Assembly (NCBI RefSeq): GCF_900156525.1
Contig: NZ_FTPS01000001.1
Coordinates: 1,550,001 to 1,614,000 of the forward strand
Reading direction: 5' to 3'
Length of the DNA: 64,000 nucleotides
Source of the DNA: Pontibaca methylaminivorans
GTDB lineage: Bacteria; Pseudomonadota; Alphaproteobacteria; Rhodobacterales; Rhodobacteraceae
Shown: positions 33,226 to 39,959 of the stretch, piece after piece
Layout: each line of letters opens with the position of its first letter
Position numbering within the stretch: position 1 is the stretch's first letter
Notes under the pieces: model-generated
Told to the model about the DNA's origin: nothing
The model's input: only the letters and a program-made list of their open reading frames with translations
Databases searched by the model: none
Position numbers and translations under genes: made by a program

Positions 33226-34453
33226 CAGTATCAAGATCGCCCGGCGGCAAAGCGAAATCCGCCAACAACTGGCCGAGCTTGTCGGCAAGGACAGCCCTTC
33301 CGAGGACGAAACCCGCTCGATGGAAACGCTCGATGCGGAATACCGCAGCAATGAGACCCGCTATCGCGCGGCGCTGATTGCCGAGGATACCGAGCGCCGC
33401 GAGGCCGGGGCCGAGCTCGAGACCCGTGAGGGCCGGCAGTTTGCCGAACTGGTCGGGCAGTTCGAGTTGCGGCAGGTGGCCCTGTCGCTGGACGAGGGCC
33501 GGGCGCTGGACGGCGCGACCGCCGAGGTCGTGCAGGAAATGCGCAGCAAGGGCGGTTATCAGGGCATCCCGATCCCCTTCGCGGCGCTCGAGACCCGCGC
33601 GGGCGAAACGGTGGCGGGTGACCAGATCAACCCGAAGGCCATCCGCCCGGTGATCGACCGCATCTTTCCGGGCAGCGTGGCCGAACGTCTGGGGGTTCAG
33701 CGCATCAATATCACGCAAGGCGAGGTTGCCTTTCCGGTCGCGACCGATGGCGCGGTGTTCGGCTGGGCGACAAGCGAACTGGGCAATGTCGGCGCGGCGT
33801 CCGAATACAAGACCAGCGAACGCAGTCTGAACCCGGATCACACCGGCGGGGCGCAGATGACCATCAGCCGCAAGGCGCTGAAACAGGCGGGCGACGGCCT
33901 AGAGGCAGCCATCCGGCGCGATCTGTCGGCGGTCATTGCGACCGAGCTTGACCGCGTGGTGATCAACGGCAGCGGCACGAGCGGCGAGCCTCTGGGCATC
34001 ATCCCCGGCGCGGGCACCTATGGCATCGCCAGCACCGCCGCCAGCGGCGCGGATTGGGCCGCGTTCCGGGCCGAGATCGTGAGCTTCATGGAAGCCAATG
34101 CGATCACGTCGCCGGGCGGCGTCAATCTGGCGCTGACCCCGGCCATCTGGGCTGCGCTTGACGATGCGCTGATCGACGGCACCGCCGTGTCCGAATGGGA
34201 CCGCCTGACCGGTCATATCGGGCAGCCGGCAACATCGACGGTCATCCCCGACGAAACCGCCATCCTGGCCGCGAATGTCCAGGGCGTTCCGCCCGGCGTG
34301 CTCGGCCTCTATGGCGGCGTCGATCTGATCCGCGATGTTTACACCAAAGCGGCATCGGGGCAGCTGGTGCTGACCGGGCTGGTCACGGCGGATTTCACGG
34401 TTCCGCGCGGCGTGCAGACCCGCATCCTGACTGACATTGCGGACGGTTCGTGA
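33218..34453 (+). CDS. HK97-family major capsid protein
   Basis: A 411-residue capsid subunit. The first 95 or so residues are charged and helical (scaffolding delta domain, to be removed by the protease), followed by the HK97 fold: GYQGIPIPFAALETR, RIFPGSVAERLGVQ, a TISRKALKQAGDG E-loop/spine region, VINGSGTSGEPLGII near the middle, and GVNLALTPAIWAALDDA. The ATG at 33218 lies behind AAGGAAAAGACA and inside the HNH stop region. Its stop overlaps the protease start (TGATG). Confidence 0.93.
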   Translation: MLDSIKIARRQSEIRQQLAELVGKDSPSEDETRSMETLDAEYRSNETRYRAALIAEDTERREAGAELETREGRQFAELVGQFELRQVALSLDEGRALDGATAEVVQEMRSKGGYQGIPIPFAALETRAGETVAGDQINPKAIRPVIDRIFPGSVAERLGVQRINITQGEVAFPVATDGAVFGWATSELGNVGAASEYKTSERSLNPDHTGGAQMTISRKALKQAGDGLEAAIRRDLSAVIATELDRVVINGSGTSGEPLGIIPGAGTYGIASTAASGADWAAFRAEIVSFMEANAITSPGGVNLALTPAIWAALDDALIDGTAVSEWDRLTGHIGQPATSTVIPDETAILAANVQGVPPGVLGLYGGVDLIRDVYTKAASGQLVLTGLVTADFTVPRGVQTRILTDIADGS

Positions 34454-35007
34454 TGCTCTGGGGCGCGGCAATCGGTGGCCTCGAGGTCAGGTCCGAGGGC
34501 GGGGCAACCCGCCTTCGGGCAACCTTCCCCTATGGCACAACCGCCGATCTGGCACCGGGCCGGGCCGAGATGTTCGCCCCTCGTGCCTTCGCCGCCCGCA
34601 TCGAGGCGGGCGAGGAAATCCATCTGCTGGCCGGGCATTCCTATGACCGCCCGCTGGCTTCGACCACGGCGGGCAACCTGATCCTGCGCGACGGTGACGA
34701 GGCGCTGACCCTTGAGGCGACGATCGAAGGCGGCACGTCCTGGGCGCGTGACTTCCTTGCGGCGCATGAGGCGGGCTTGATCCGGGGGCTGTCGCCCGGT
34801 TTCCGCGTCGATCAGGGCGGCGAGCGGATCGAGCGGCGGAGGAACGGCGTGTTGCGCACGATCACGGCGGCATCGCTGTTCGAGGTCAGCGCCGTCACCC
34901 GCCCGGCCTATCCGCAGGCGCAGATTGAGGCCCGCGCATGGGAAACCCATCAGGACCGGCAGCCCGTGCGCGGCCCGGCCTATCATCTTAACAGGTGGCG
35001 CGCATGA
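34453..35007 (+). CDS. HK97-family prohead protease
   Basis: A 184-residue serine protease that cleaves the capsid scaffold. Catalytic signatures: His in LLAGHSYDRPLA, Ser in RGLSPGFRV, and the acidic residue region SLFEVSAVTRPAYPQA near the C terminus. ATG at 34453 overlaps the capsid stop; an alternative GTG at 34450 adds one residue. In this element the protease follows the capsid, the reverse of the usual portal-protease-capsid order. Confidence 0.92.
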   Translation: MLWGAAIGGLEVRSEGGATRLRATFPYGTTADLAPGRAEMFAPRAFAARIEAGEEIHLLAGHSYDRPLASTTAGNLILRDGDEALTLEATIEGGTSWARDFLAAHEAGLIRGLSPGFRVDQGGERIERRRNGVLRTITAASLFEVSAVTRPAYPQAQIEARAWETHQDRQPVRGPAYHLNRWRA

Positions 35008-36071
35008 GCATCCTTGACCTATTCCGTCGCAAGCAGCCGGTCGAGACCCGTGCGAGCGGCACGGGCTACACCGCCGCGCTGATAGCCGCTCGGGAAGGGT
35101 GGATCAGCGGCAGCACCGGGCTTGCCGAGTTGACCGGCGCGGTTCAGTCAGCCGTATCCCTCTGGGAAAGCGGGCTGTCCCTGGCCGATGTGAAGGGCAC
35201 CGACCTGCTGACGCGGCGCACGCTGGCGCTGGCGGCGCGGTCGCTCGCGCTGCGCGGCGAAGCGGTGTTCCTCATTCGTGACCGGCTGATCCCCGTGACG
35301 GATTGGGATTTGTCCACCCGGAACGGTGAGCCACACGCATACCGGCTCGGCATCCCCGAGGTCGGCGGCGGGCGCGATGAAACGGCGCTCGCGGGCGAGG
35401 TGCTGCACCTGCGCATCGGCTGCGATCCGGCAACCCCCTGGGCGGGCCGCTCGCCGCTGTCACGCGCGAGCCTGTCGGCGCAATTCCTGCACGAGATCGA
35501 AACCGCGCTGCGCGACGTGTTCCGCGATGCACCGCTCGGGAGCCTGATCGTTCCGCTGCCCGAGGGCAGCGCCGACGACATGGAAAACCTGCGCCATGCC
35601 TTCCGGGGCCGGCGCGGGGCGAGCCTTGTCATCGAGGGCGTGGCGCAAGCGACCGCAGCGGGGTTCAACCCGAGCATCGGCCAGCGCTCGGACCAACTGT
35701 CGCCGCACCTGGACAAATCGCTTGCCGACAAGCTGCTGACGGATGCGCGCGGCGCGGTCTGGGCGGCCTTCGGCATCCTGCCGGGGATGATGAACCCGGC
35801 GACCACCGGCCCGATGGTGCGCGAGGCGCAACGGCACTTGGCGCAGGTGGTGCTGCAACCCATTGCCGACCTGATCGCCGAGGAAGCCAGCGACAAGCTG
35901 GGCGCGAACGTCACCCTCGACGTGGTGCGACCGATGCAGGCGTTCGACCACGGCGGCAAGGCGCGGGCCTTCGGCGCGATGCTGCAGGCCTATGCCACCG
36001 CCAAGGAAGCCGGGCTCGACGCGGCGACCCTCGAGGACGCGCTCGCGTTCGTGGACTGGCAGGAGGATTGA
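35004..36071 (+). CDS. Phage portal protein (HK97 family)
   Basis: A 355-residue portal subunit, the dodecameric ring at the capsid vertex through which DNA passes. Features: N-terminal MSILDLFRRKQPVETRASG, the AVSLWESGLSLADV segment, VFLIRDRLIPVTDWDL, a GEVLHLRIGCDPATPWAGRS wing region, and the DDMENLRHAFRGRRGASLVI stem followed by ILPGMMNPATTGPMVREAQR. Shorter than many portals but complete. ATG at 35004 overlaps the protease stop (ATGA); GTG at 34995 would add three residues. Confidence 0.91.
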   Translation: MSILDLFRRKQPVETRASGTGYTAALIAAREGWISGSTGLAELTGAVQSAVSLWESGLSLADVKGTDLLTRRTLALAARSLALRGEAVFLIRDRLIPVTDWDLSTRNGEPHAYRLGIPEVGGGRDETALAGEVLHLRIGCDPATPWAGRSPLSRASLSAQFLHEIETALRDVFRDAPLGSLIVPLPEGSADDMENLRHAFRGRRGASLVIEGVAQATAAGFNPSIGQRSDQLSPHLDKSLADKLLTDARGAVWAAFGILPGMMNPATTGPMVREAQRHLAQVVLQPIADLIAEEASDKLGANVTLDVVRPMQAFDHGGKARAFGAMLQAYATAKEAGLDAATLEDALAFVDWQED

Positions 36072-36313
36072 CGAGACAGGGCCGGGATGCGCCCTGCGGC
36101 TCCCCCGCAAAAAGCGTCTGGGATCAGACGGCGAGTGCCCGGCGACCGACATGCCGAAAACCCCGTCATGGCGCGGCCCTTGACGAACTCTCCGAGGGCG
36201 CGGCGCAGGCTGCCACGGCGACACCGGGGGCAGCACCACCCGGCGGAGAGGCCGGGTTCAGCCCGCGTTCGGGCAGGGGGCCGGAAGGCATCGGGATGAT
36301 GCGCCGGCCCCGA
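36072..36313. other. Gap between portal and cargo genes
   Basis: About 240 bases. Two short open frames on the plus strand (from 36068 and 36087) have no ribosome binding site and unbiased composition, so I do not call them. It is the boundary where the high-GC packaging module stops and the AT-richer cargo begins. No tail or adaptor gene follows the portal. Confidence 0.4.
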
Positions 36314-36874
36314 TTATAGCGCTGTGAACCATATAATTCCGCGTAAAGCTGCGTATAATACTGCCGTTGCACCAATCAACATCAAAAAGGCTAGGCACCA
36401 TAACAAAATTGGGGGCCAAACTCTTTGTGGGATCATCTGAATCGTTTTCCCCATACCATGCTTCCAACGCACATTAAGCACATATGGAAGCTCTCTTATT
36501 GTATCTATCATTGATAAAGTAAAAACCTCATGGCCCGATAAGTTTGGAATTGAAATAACGAGCCGGCCATCCGAGAGGTTGGAAGTAGTATACTGCCTAG
36601 GACTCCATATTTCAAAATGTTGTGGAGGATAGTTTAGCACTATTTCAAGGTCTTCGATTGAGGCGCGTCCAGAGTTCTGAAACCAAATTTGCTGCGTGAG
36701 GACTGGGAATCTGCCATCCCCACCTAGATTTGGCATTTGGTATTGGTGCTGATGTGATACCGACCAAATAAGCTTGCCGCGGGCAGTCAAGAGCCTTCCT
36801 GCGATAGCGGTAAATACCGCAATAATAAGCGCTTGCCCCAAGCCAGTGTTTAGGGTTTCTATAGCCCACTCCAT
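36314..36874 (-). CDS. Hypothetical two-helix membrane protein (element cargo)
   Basis: A 186-residue protein with a hydrophobic segment near each end (GLGQALIIAVFTAIAGRLL at about 12-30; PPILLWCLAFLMLIGATAVL at about 150-170) and a 110-residue mostly beta-strand domain between (HQHQYQMPNLGGDGRF, QIWFQNSGRASIEDLEIVLN, PNLSGHEVFTLSMIDTI). Not recognised; the middle resembles an Ig-like or C2-like fold. GC content is clearly lower than in the surrounding genes, pointing to separate acquisition. It starts two bases after the ribbon-helix-helix gene, on the strand opposite to the packaging genes. A defence, exclusion or toxin role is possible but unproven. Confidence 0.7.
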   Translation of the reverse strand: MEWAIETLNTGLGQALIIAVFTAIAGRLLTARGKLIWSVSHQHQYQMPNLGGDGRFPVLTQQIWFQNSGRASIEDLEIVLNYPPQHFEIWSPRQYTTSNLSDGRLVISIPNLSGHEVFTLSMIDTIRELPYVLNVRWKHGMGKTIQMIPQRVWPPILLWCLAFLMLIGATAVLYAALRGIIWFTAL

Positions 36875-36876
36875 TA

Positions 36877-37050
36877 CTACCCCTTCCGCGCTTCTATCAA
36901 TTTTCTAATGAACTCGGGCCGCGATGGCACTGGGTCGAGTTTCGCTCGTTCAGCATCTACCCACGCGAGAAGATCGGGCGGCAGTCGGAGCGTGATCGGA
37001 GTTGAATTGACCGGTGGTCGCCCCATCCGCTTCTTCTGACTTTCTGGCAT
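36877..37050 (-). CDS. Ribbon-helix-helix (Arc/MetJ-like) protein
   Basis: A 57-residue probable DNA-binding protein: basic start (ESQKKRMGRPPVNS), beta-strand TPITLRLPPDLLAWVD, second helix SRPEFIRKLIEARKG, the standard ribbon-helix-helix layout. The ATG at 37050 follows CAAGGA. It is the first gene of a two-gene unit with the membrane protein (two-base gap), an arrangement like antitoxin-toxin or regulator-effector pairs. An inverted repeat that includes its first codons and the opposite side of the divergent gap may be its operator. Confidence 0.75.
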   Translation of the reverse strand: MPESQKKRMGRPPVNSTPITLRLPPDLLAWVDAERAKLDPVPSRPEFIRKLIEARKG

Positions 37051-37092
37051 TACAAAGTCCTTGACCGCATCAACTAAATGATGGCAGAAAGT
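37039..37092. repeat. 12-base inverted repeat across the divergent control region
   Basis: ACTTTCTGGCAT at 37039-37050 and ATGGCAGAAAGT at 37081-37092 are inverted copies with 11 of 12 matches, separated by 30 bases. The left arm is the start of the ribbon-helix-helix gene itself. Symmetric about the presumed promoter, so a candidate binding site. Confidence 0.5.
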
Positions 37093-37164
37093 AAGCGGGC
37101 CGACAAGGTGCAGCAACACCCGGCCGGCCCTGACCAGAAACCGTTCGATAGGAGGAACGATTCC

Positions 37165-37353
37165 ATGGCTATCCAAGCCAATAACACGGGCGCGCTGCCC
37201 GTCGCCAGACTTCATGAAATCCACGATTGCCTGAGCCTCGTCCTGGACGCGACCGAGCGGCCGACCCGCTATAGCCAGGCCGAGCGCGAGGCGCGGAGCT
37301 ATACCCGTGCCGCCCTGCGCCACGTCGAGCGGATGATTGGAGGTGCAGCATGA
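37165..37353 (+). CDS. Small hypothetical element protein (62 residues)
   Basis: A 62-residue protein (MAIQANNTGALPVARLHEIH, later RYSQAEREARSYTRAALRHV). Not recognised. The ATG at 37165 has an excellent site (GGAGG at 37151-37155 with nine-base spacing); an upstream ATG pair at 37078 has none. The stop overlaps the next start (ATGA at 37350), so these two form a unit divergent from the ribbon-helix-helix gene. Confidence 0.7.
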   Translation: MAIQANNTGALPVARLHEIHDCLSLVLDATERPTRYSQAEREARSYTRAALRHVERMIGGAA

Positions 37354-37697
37354 ACCGCCGTTCCTTCCTCGCGGCCGCGCCGGCTGCTGCTGTCACCGGC
37401 GCGCTGCCCGCATCGGCCGAGACCGACACGCCGGTGATGCGGTTGTTTCGTGAGTGGCAGCGTCTGGAATCTGCCGCTCATGCTGCCGAGGGCGATGAGT
37501 ATGAACGGCTTCACGACCTTCGCTGGGAAAATGAAAAACGCATGATCCGCGAACCCAGCCGCAGCGCGCTCGATGTGCTTCTCAAGATCACGGCTTGGAC
37601 AGGGTTCGGCGAGGGGGACTTGGAGCATGACAGCCCATACATCCCGATCATTTGGGAAGAGGCTCGGGCGTTGGTCAACTCGACGCCACAACGATGA
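37350..37697 (+). CDS. Hypothetical protein with Tat-like signal sequence
   Basis: A 115-residue protein starting MNRRSFLAAAPAAAVTGALP and ending its leader at ASA, the form of a twin-arginine signal peptide (RRSFL) with an Ala-x-Ala cleavage site. The mature part is small, acidic and helical (MRLFREWQRLESAAHAAEGD, DLRWENEKRMIREP). Similar short proteins occur in Rhodobacterales prophages as far as I recall; function unknown. Coupled to the preceding gene. Confidence 0.72.
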   Translation: MNRRSFLAAAPAAAVTGALPASAETDTPVMRLFREWQRLESAAHAAEGDEYERLHDLRWENEKRMIREPSRSALDVLLKITAWTGFGEGDLEHDSPYIPIIWEEARALVNSTPQR

Positions 37698-37708
37698 AGT
37701 TCACAACT

Positions 37709-37762
37709 ATCCTCTTGCCCCGTCCAATTACCCATGATACCTGTTGTGTGAGACAAGAGGAT
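37709..37762. repeat. Perfect 9-base inverted repeat before the regulator gene
   Basis: ATCCTCTTG (37709-37717) and CAAGAGGAT (37754-37762), 36 bases apart. The right arm includes the ribosome binding site of the gene at 37770, so the pair could be an operator for autoregulation or a translational hairpin. Confidence 0.45.
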
Positions 37763-37769
37763 TTATGCC

Positions 37770-38219
37770 ATGATCACCCCCCATTCTGCCCGTACGAAAC
37801 TCGCCTGCCAGATCGCTGCGGTTGACCCCGACCGCTTCAACGAGGCCGTCCATGCGGGGAACTACCCATGTGCGCCGCAGACCGCGCGCGGCTCTGCCCG
37901 CGTGTTCGACATCGAAGATATGGTTGCCTTGCGCGTTTACAGCCGCTTGCTCAATCAGGAGATTCCCCCGCGCCGGGCCGGCCATATGGCCTGCGGCATC
38001 CGGGATGTGCTTCGCCAGCATCCGGGGGCGAACCGTGTCGTTGAAATCATCCTGTCGATGGGCAGCCCCTACTACCTTCGCGCCGAAGACTTTGACTGCG
38101 ATGCAACGCATATGAGCGGCTTGGACATCATGGAGGTTCGCGAATTTCGCCTGGATTTGATCCGAGAATGCATTGTTCGCGACCTGCATGCGGAAGCCGG
38201 GATCATCGGAGAAGAGTGA
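37770..38219 (+). CDS. MerR-like helix-turn-helix regulator
   Basis: A 149-residue protein whose first 75 residues resemble a MerR/winged-helix DNA-binding domain (KLACQIAAVDPDRFNEAVHA, then SARVFDIEDMVALRVYSRLL as the wing and following helix). The rest is a small helical domain. It lies just before the excisionase-like gene and the integrase, in the position of the control gene of satellites and prophages. The ATG at 37770 follows CAAGAGG. Probably sets induction or maintenance; not proven. Confidence 0.68.
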   Translation: MITPHSARTKLACQIAAVDPDRFNEAVHAGNYPCAPQTARGSARVFDIEDMVALRVYSRLLNQEIPPRRAGHMACGIRDVLRQHPGANRVVEIILSMGSPYYLRAEDFDCDATHMSGLDIMEVREFRLDLIRECIVRDLHAEAGIIGEE

Positions 38220-38223
38220 TTCC

Positions 38224-38493
38224 ATGCGCCTGCACCCTCACATTGTTCAGATGATCGGCTTGATCCCTGCTGAGGATCTGGCGGCTTCGTGGGGCTATGC
38301 GGGTGCGAACAACGCCTTTCGGGACTTCTGCGTCAAGATGGGCATCAAGCCGGTTCGCCCCGGCTGGTACGACCCGCACCACGTCCGGCACCGGCTGGAC
38401 GCGGCGCAGGCGATAACCCCGCCTGTGGCTACGACGAGCGCCCCGGCACTGTCACTGGTCGAGCAACGGAGGCTTCGCATTGGCACGCGCTGA
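38224..38493 (+). CDS. Excisionase-like small DNA-binding protein
   Basis: An 89-residue protein with a short winged-helix-like segment (IPAEDLAASWGYAGANNAFR, then KMGIKPVRPGWYDPHHVRHR) such as seen in excisionase/AlpA-type proteins next to integrases. It begins four bases after the regulator stop and overlaps the integrase by 14 bases. Excision control is the likely role from position and fold. Confidence 0.65.
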   Translation: MRLHPHIVQMIGLIPAEDLAASWGYAGANNAFRDFCVKMGIKPVRPGWYDPHHVRHRLDAAQAITPPVATTSAPALSLVEQRRLRIGTR

Positions 38494-39532
38494 TCTGCCA
38501 AAACACGCTCACCGTGTGAAGCGCATGACCAAGGCGGGCGCGCGCTATCATTTCTATGCATGGCGTGGCGGTCCGAAGTTCTGGACTGACACCCATCGAC
38601 ACCCCACCGACCCGGCGTTTTCCGTTGCCTACGCCGAAGCGGTGAGACGGCCTAAGCAAGACACCTACATGACGCCGCAAATGGTGGACGAATTCCTGTC
38701 GAGCGCCGAAATGCCGAAGGGCGCGCGGACCCGCGAGGACTATCGCCTCTGGGCACTGCGATTCGCGGAAGCCTTCAAGGATGACCCGGCCACGATGTTC
38801 GAGGAACCGGAGGCGCGGGGCGAGGTGAACAGCTGGCGGGCGAAGTGGAAGCACTCGCCGCGGCAGTATGATTACGCCGGAACCGTGGTGACGCGCATAT
38901 TGAACTGGGCCTGGAAGGACGCGGGCAAGCTGCGGGTGCACCACTGCGACGGATTCCGCAAGGTCTATGAGGTGGATCGGTCGGAAATCGTCTGGACCCC
39001 GGCCTACCGGGAAGTTTTTAACGCGATAGCGCCGGAATGGGTCCGCCGCATTCTCTGCGCAGGCTGCGAAACTGGCTTGCGCCCGGCTGACTTGATCAAG
39101 CTGGCATCGACCCATGTCGAGCAGACTCCGCGCGGCCGCCGCCTTCGCGTCAGGACGAACAAACGTAAGCGGCTGGCACATATCCCGATCACGCCCGCGC
39201 TTGCCGAGGTGATCGACACGACCCCGCCGGACCGGTTGCTGATCCTCACGAATGCCAACGGCAACCCCTTGACACCGCATCGCGCGTCCGAGGCCGTCCG
39301 CCAGTGGCGCGATAAGGCCAAGCTGCCCGATAATCTGCGCCTGTCCGATACACGCGGGACGGCTGCAACGCGCCTGCTGAATGCGGGCCTGTCCCTTGCC
39401 GAAATCGCCAATCACATGGGCTGGTCCGTCCGCTATGCGGCGAACGTGATCGAGCATTACGCCCGCGTCTCGCCCGACGAAACCGACGCGGTTCTGGTCA
39501 AACTTGCCCAAGCAAAAGGGGGTGTTGCATGA
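38480..39532 (+). CDS. Site-specific tyrosine integrase
   Basis: A 350-residue integrase at the end of the element next to tRNA-Cys. The catalytic domain shows the first Arg in CETGLRPADLIKL, a Lys hairpin RTNKRKRLAHIPIT, the second Arg in SDTRGTAATRLLNAG, an HMGWS box where Trp stands for the second His, and the nucleophile Tyr in VIEHYARV. The usual His of the His-x-x-Arg motif is Ser here. The start is TTG at 38480 with GGAGG eight bases before; the first ATG lies 15 codons in. Stop is 75 bases from the tRNA. Confidence 0.92.
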   Translation: MARADLPKHAHRVKRMTKAGARYHFYAWRGGPKFWTDTHRHPTDPAFSVAYAEAVRRPKQDTYMTPQMVDEFLSSAEMPKGARTREDYRLWALRFAEAFKDDPATMFEEPEARGEVNSWRAKWKHSPRQYDYAGTVVTRILNWAWKDAGKLRVHHCDGFRKVYEVDRSEIVWTPAYREVFNAIAPEWVRRILCAGCETGLRPADLIKLASTHVEQTPRGRRLRVRTNKRKRLAHIPITPALAEVIDTTPPDRLLILTNANGNPLTPHRASEAVRQWRDKAKLPDNLRLSDTRGTAATRLLNAGLSLAEIANHMGWSVRYAANVIEHYARVSPDETDAVLVKLAQAKGGVA

Positions 39533-39538
39533 ACAAAA

Positions 39539-39547
39539 CTGTAAACG
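39539..39547 (+). promoter_or_regulatory. CTGTAAACG repeat, right end copy 1
   Basis: Third copy of the end motif, beginning seven bases after the integrase stop. See the copy at 29369. Confidence 0.5.
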
Positions 39548-39550
39548 CTG

Positions 39551-39559
39551 CTGTAAACG
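39551..39559 (+). promoter_or_regulatory. CTGTAAACG repeat, right end copy 2
   Basis: Fourth copy, 12 bases after the third and 48 bases inside attR. About one helical turn separates the two right-end copies. Confidence 0.5.
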
Positions 39560-39606
39560 GATCAGCCCGCGCACGCGCTGGCGTCATGCAAGTGCTTGAA
39601 AGTAAA

Positions 39607-39653
39607 TGGAGGCGAGTACCGGAATCGAACCGGTGTACACGGATTTGCAATCC
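39607..39653. repeat. attR: element-supplied 3' part of tRNA-Cys
   Basis: Right copy of the 47-base direct repeat. It restores the 3' half of tRNA-Cys after integration, so the tRNA remains functional with its promoter on the host side. Confidence 0.9.
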
Positions 39654-39680
39654 GCTGCGTCACCACTCCGCCAACTCGCC
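39607..39680 (-). tRNA. tRNA-Cys (anticodon GCA), CCA encoded
   Basis: Minus-strand cloverleaf: acceptor GGCGAGT/ACTCGCC, D arm GGCGGAGTGG, anticodon loop ATTGCAA with GCA between CGGAT/ATCCG arms, T arm CGGTTCGATTCCG, and CCA in the DNA. Its 3' half is the attachment site of the element to the left. Confidence 0.95.
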
Positions 39681-39959
39681 TCTCGTGGTGCCCGGCCGCA
39701 TCCGCTGGCAGGTCGCCAGCCACGGCAGGAGGCCGGTTTCGGGGGTCTTCATGGCTTGTTTTGTCCGGGGTCGCAAGCGCTTTCTGAGCGCCGGCAGGTC
39801 CGGGAACCGGCGCACCGCGACCGACCGCGCGGGAAAGGCGCGGCGGCGCCTCGGGGGCGCTGCGGCGGAACCGGCATCGAGGTGCGCCGGGCGTTGCCGA
39901 AACGGCGGCGATGTGTCAAAAGCCTGAGTCAAGTGACAGCATGGACGGGCCTTGGACAG
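39681..39959. other. Host region between tRNA-Cys and the methyltransferase gene
   Basis: About 280 bases of GC-rich sequence. It must contain the tRNA-Cys promoter (reading left) and the promoter of the gene at 39960 (reading right). No clear -10/-35 pair or gene is seen. Confidence 0.4.

Larger units (their letters stand above)
29292..39653. mobile_element. Integrated satellite-like phage element in tRNA-Cys
   Basis: Bounded by 47-base perfect direct repeats (29292-29338 and 39607-39653). It contains a tyrosine integrase at its right end, an excisionase-like protein, a regulator, an HK97-type head and packaging gene set, and a small AT-richer cargo. No tail, baseplate, lysis, primase or helicase gene is visible in its 10.3 kb. 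All packaging genes are intact and overlap in the manner of a selected operon. The best fit is a capsid-forming phage satellite (cf-PICI-like); a prophage that lost its tail half is the alternative. Confidence 0.85.

Noticed and set aside
36068-36319. Two overlapping open frames after the portal gene as tail or adaptor genes
   Set aside because: No ribosome binding site, no family resemblance, Arg/Pro/Ala-rich composition typical of chance frames.
29292-39653. Gene transfer agent (GTA) cluster of Rhodobacterales
   Set aside because: The element has direct-repeat ends in a tRNA, an integrase, and no tail or GTA-specific genes; the gene order differs from the GTA cluster (terminase, portal, protease, capsid, adaptor, tail).
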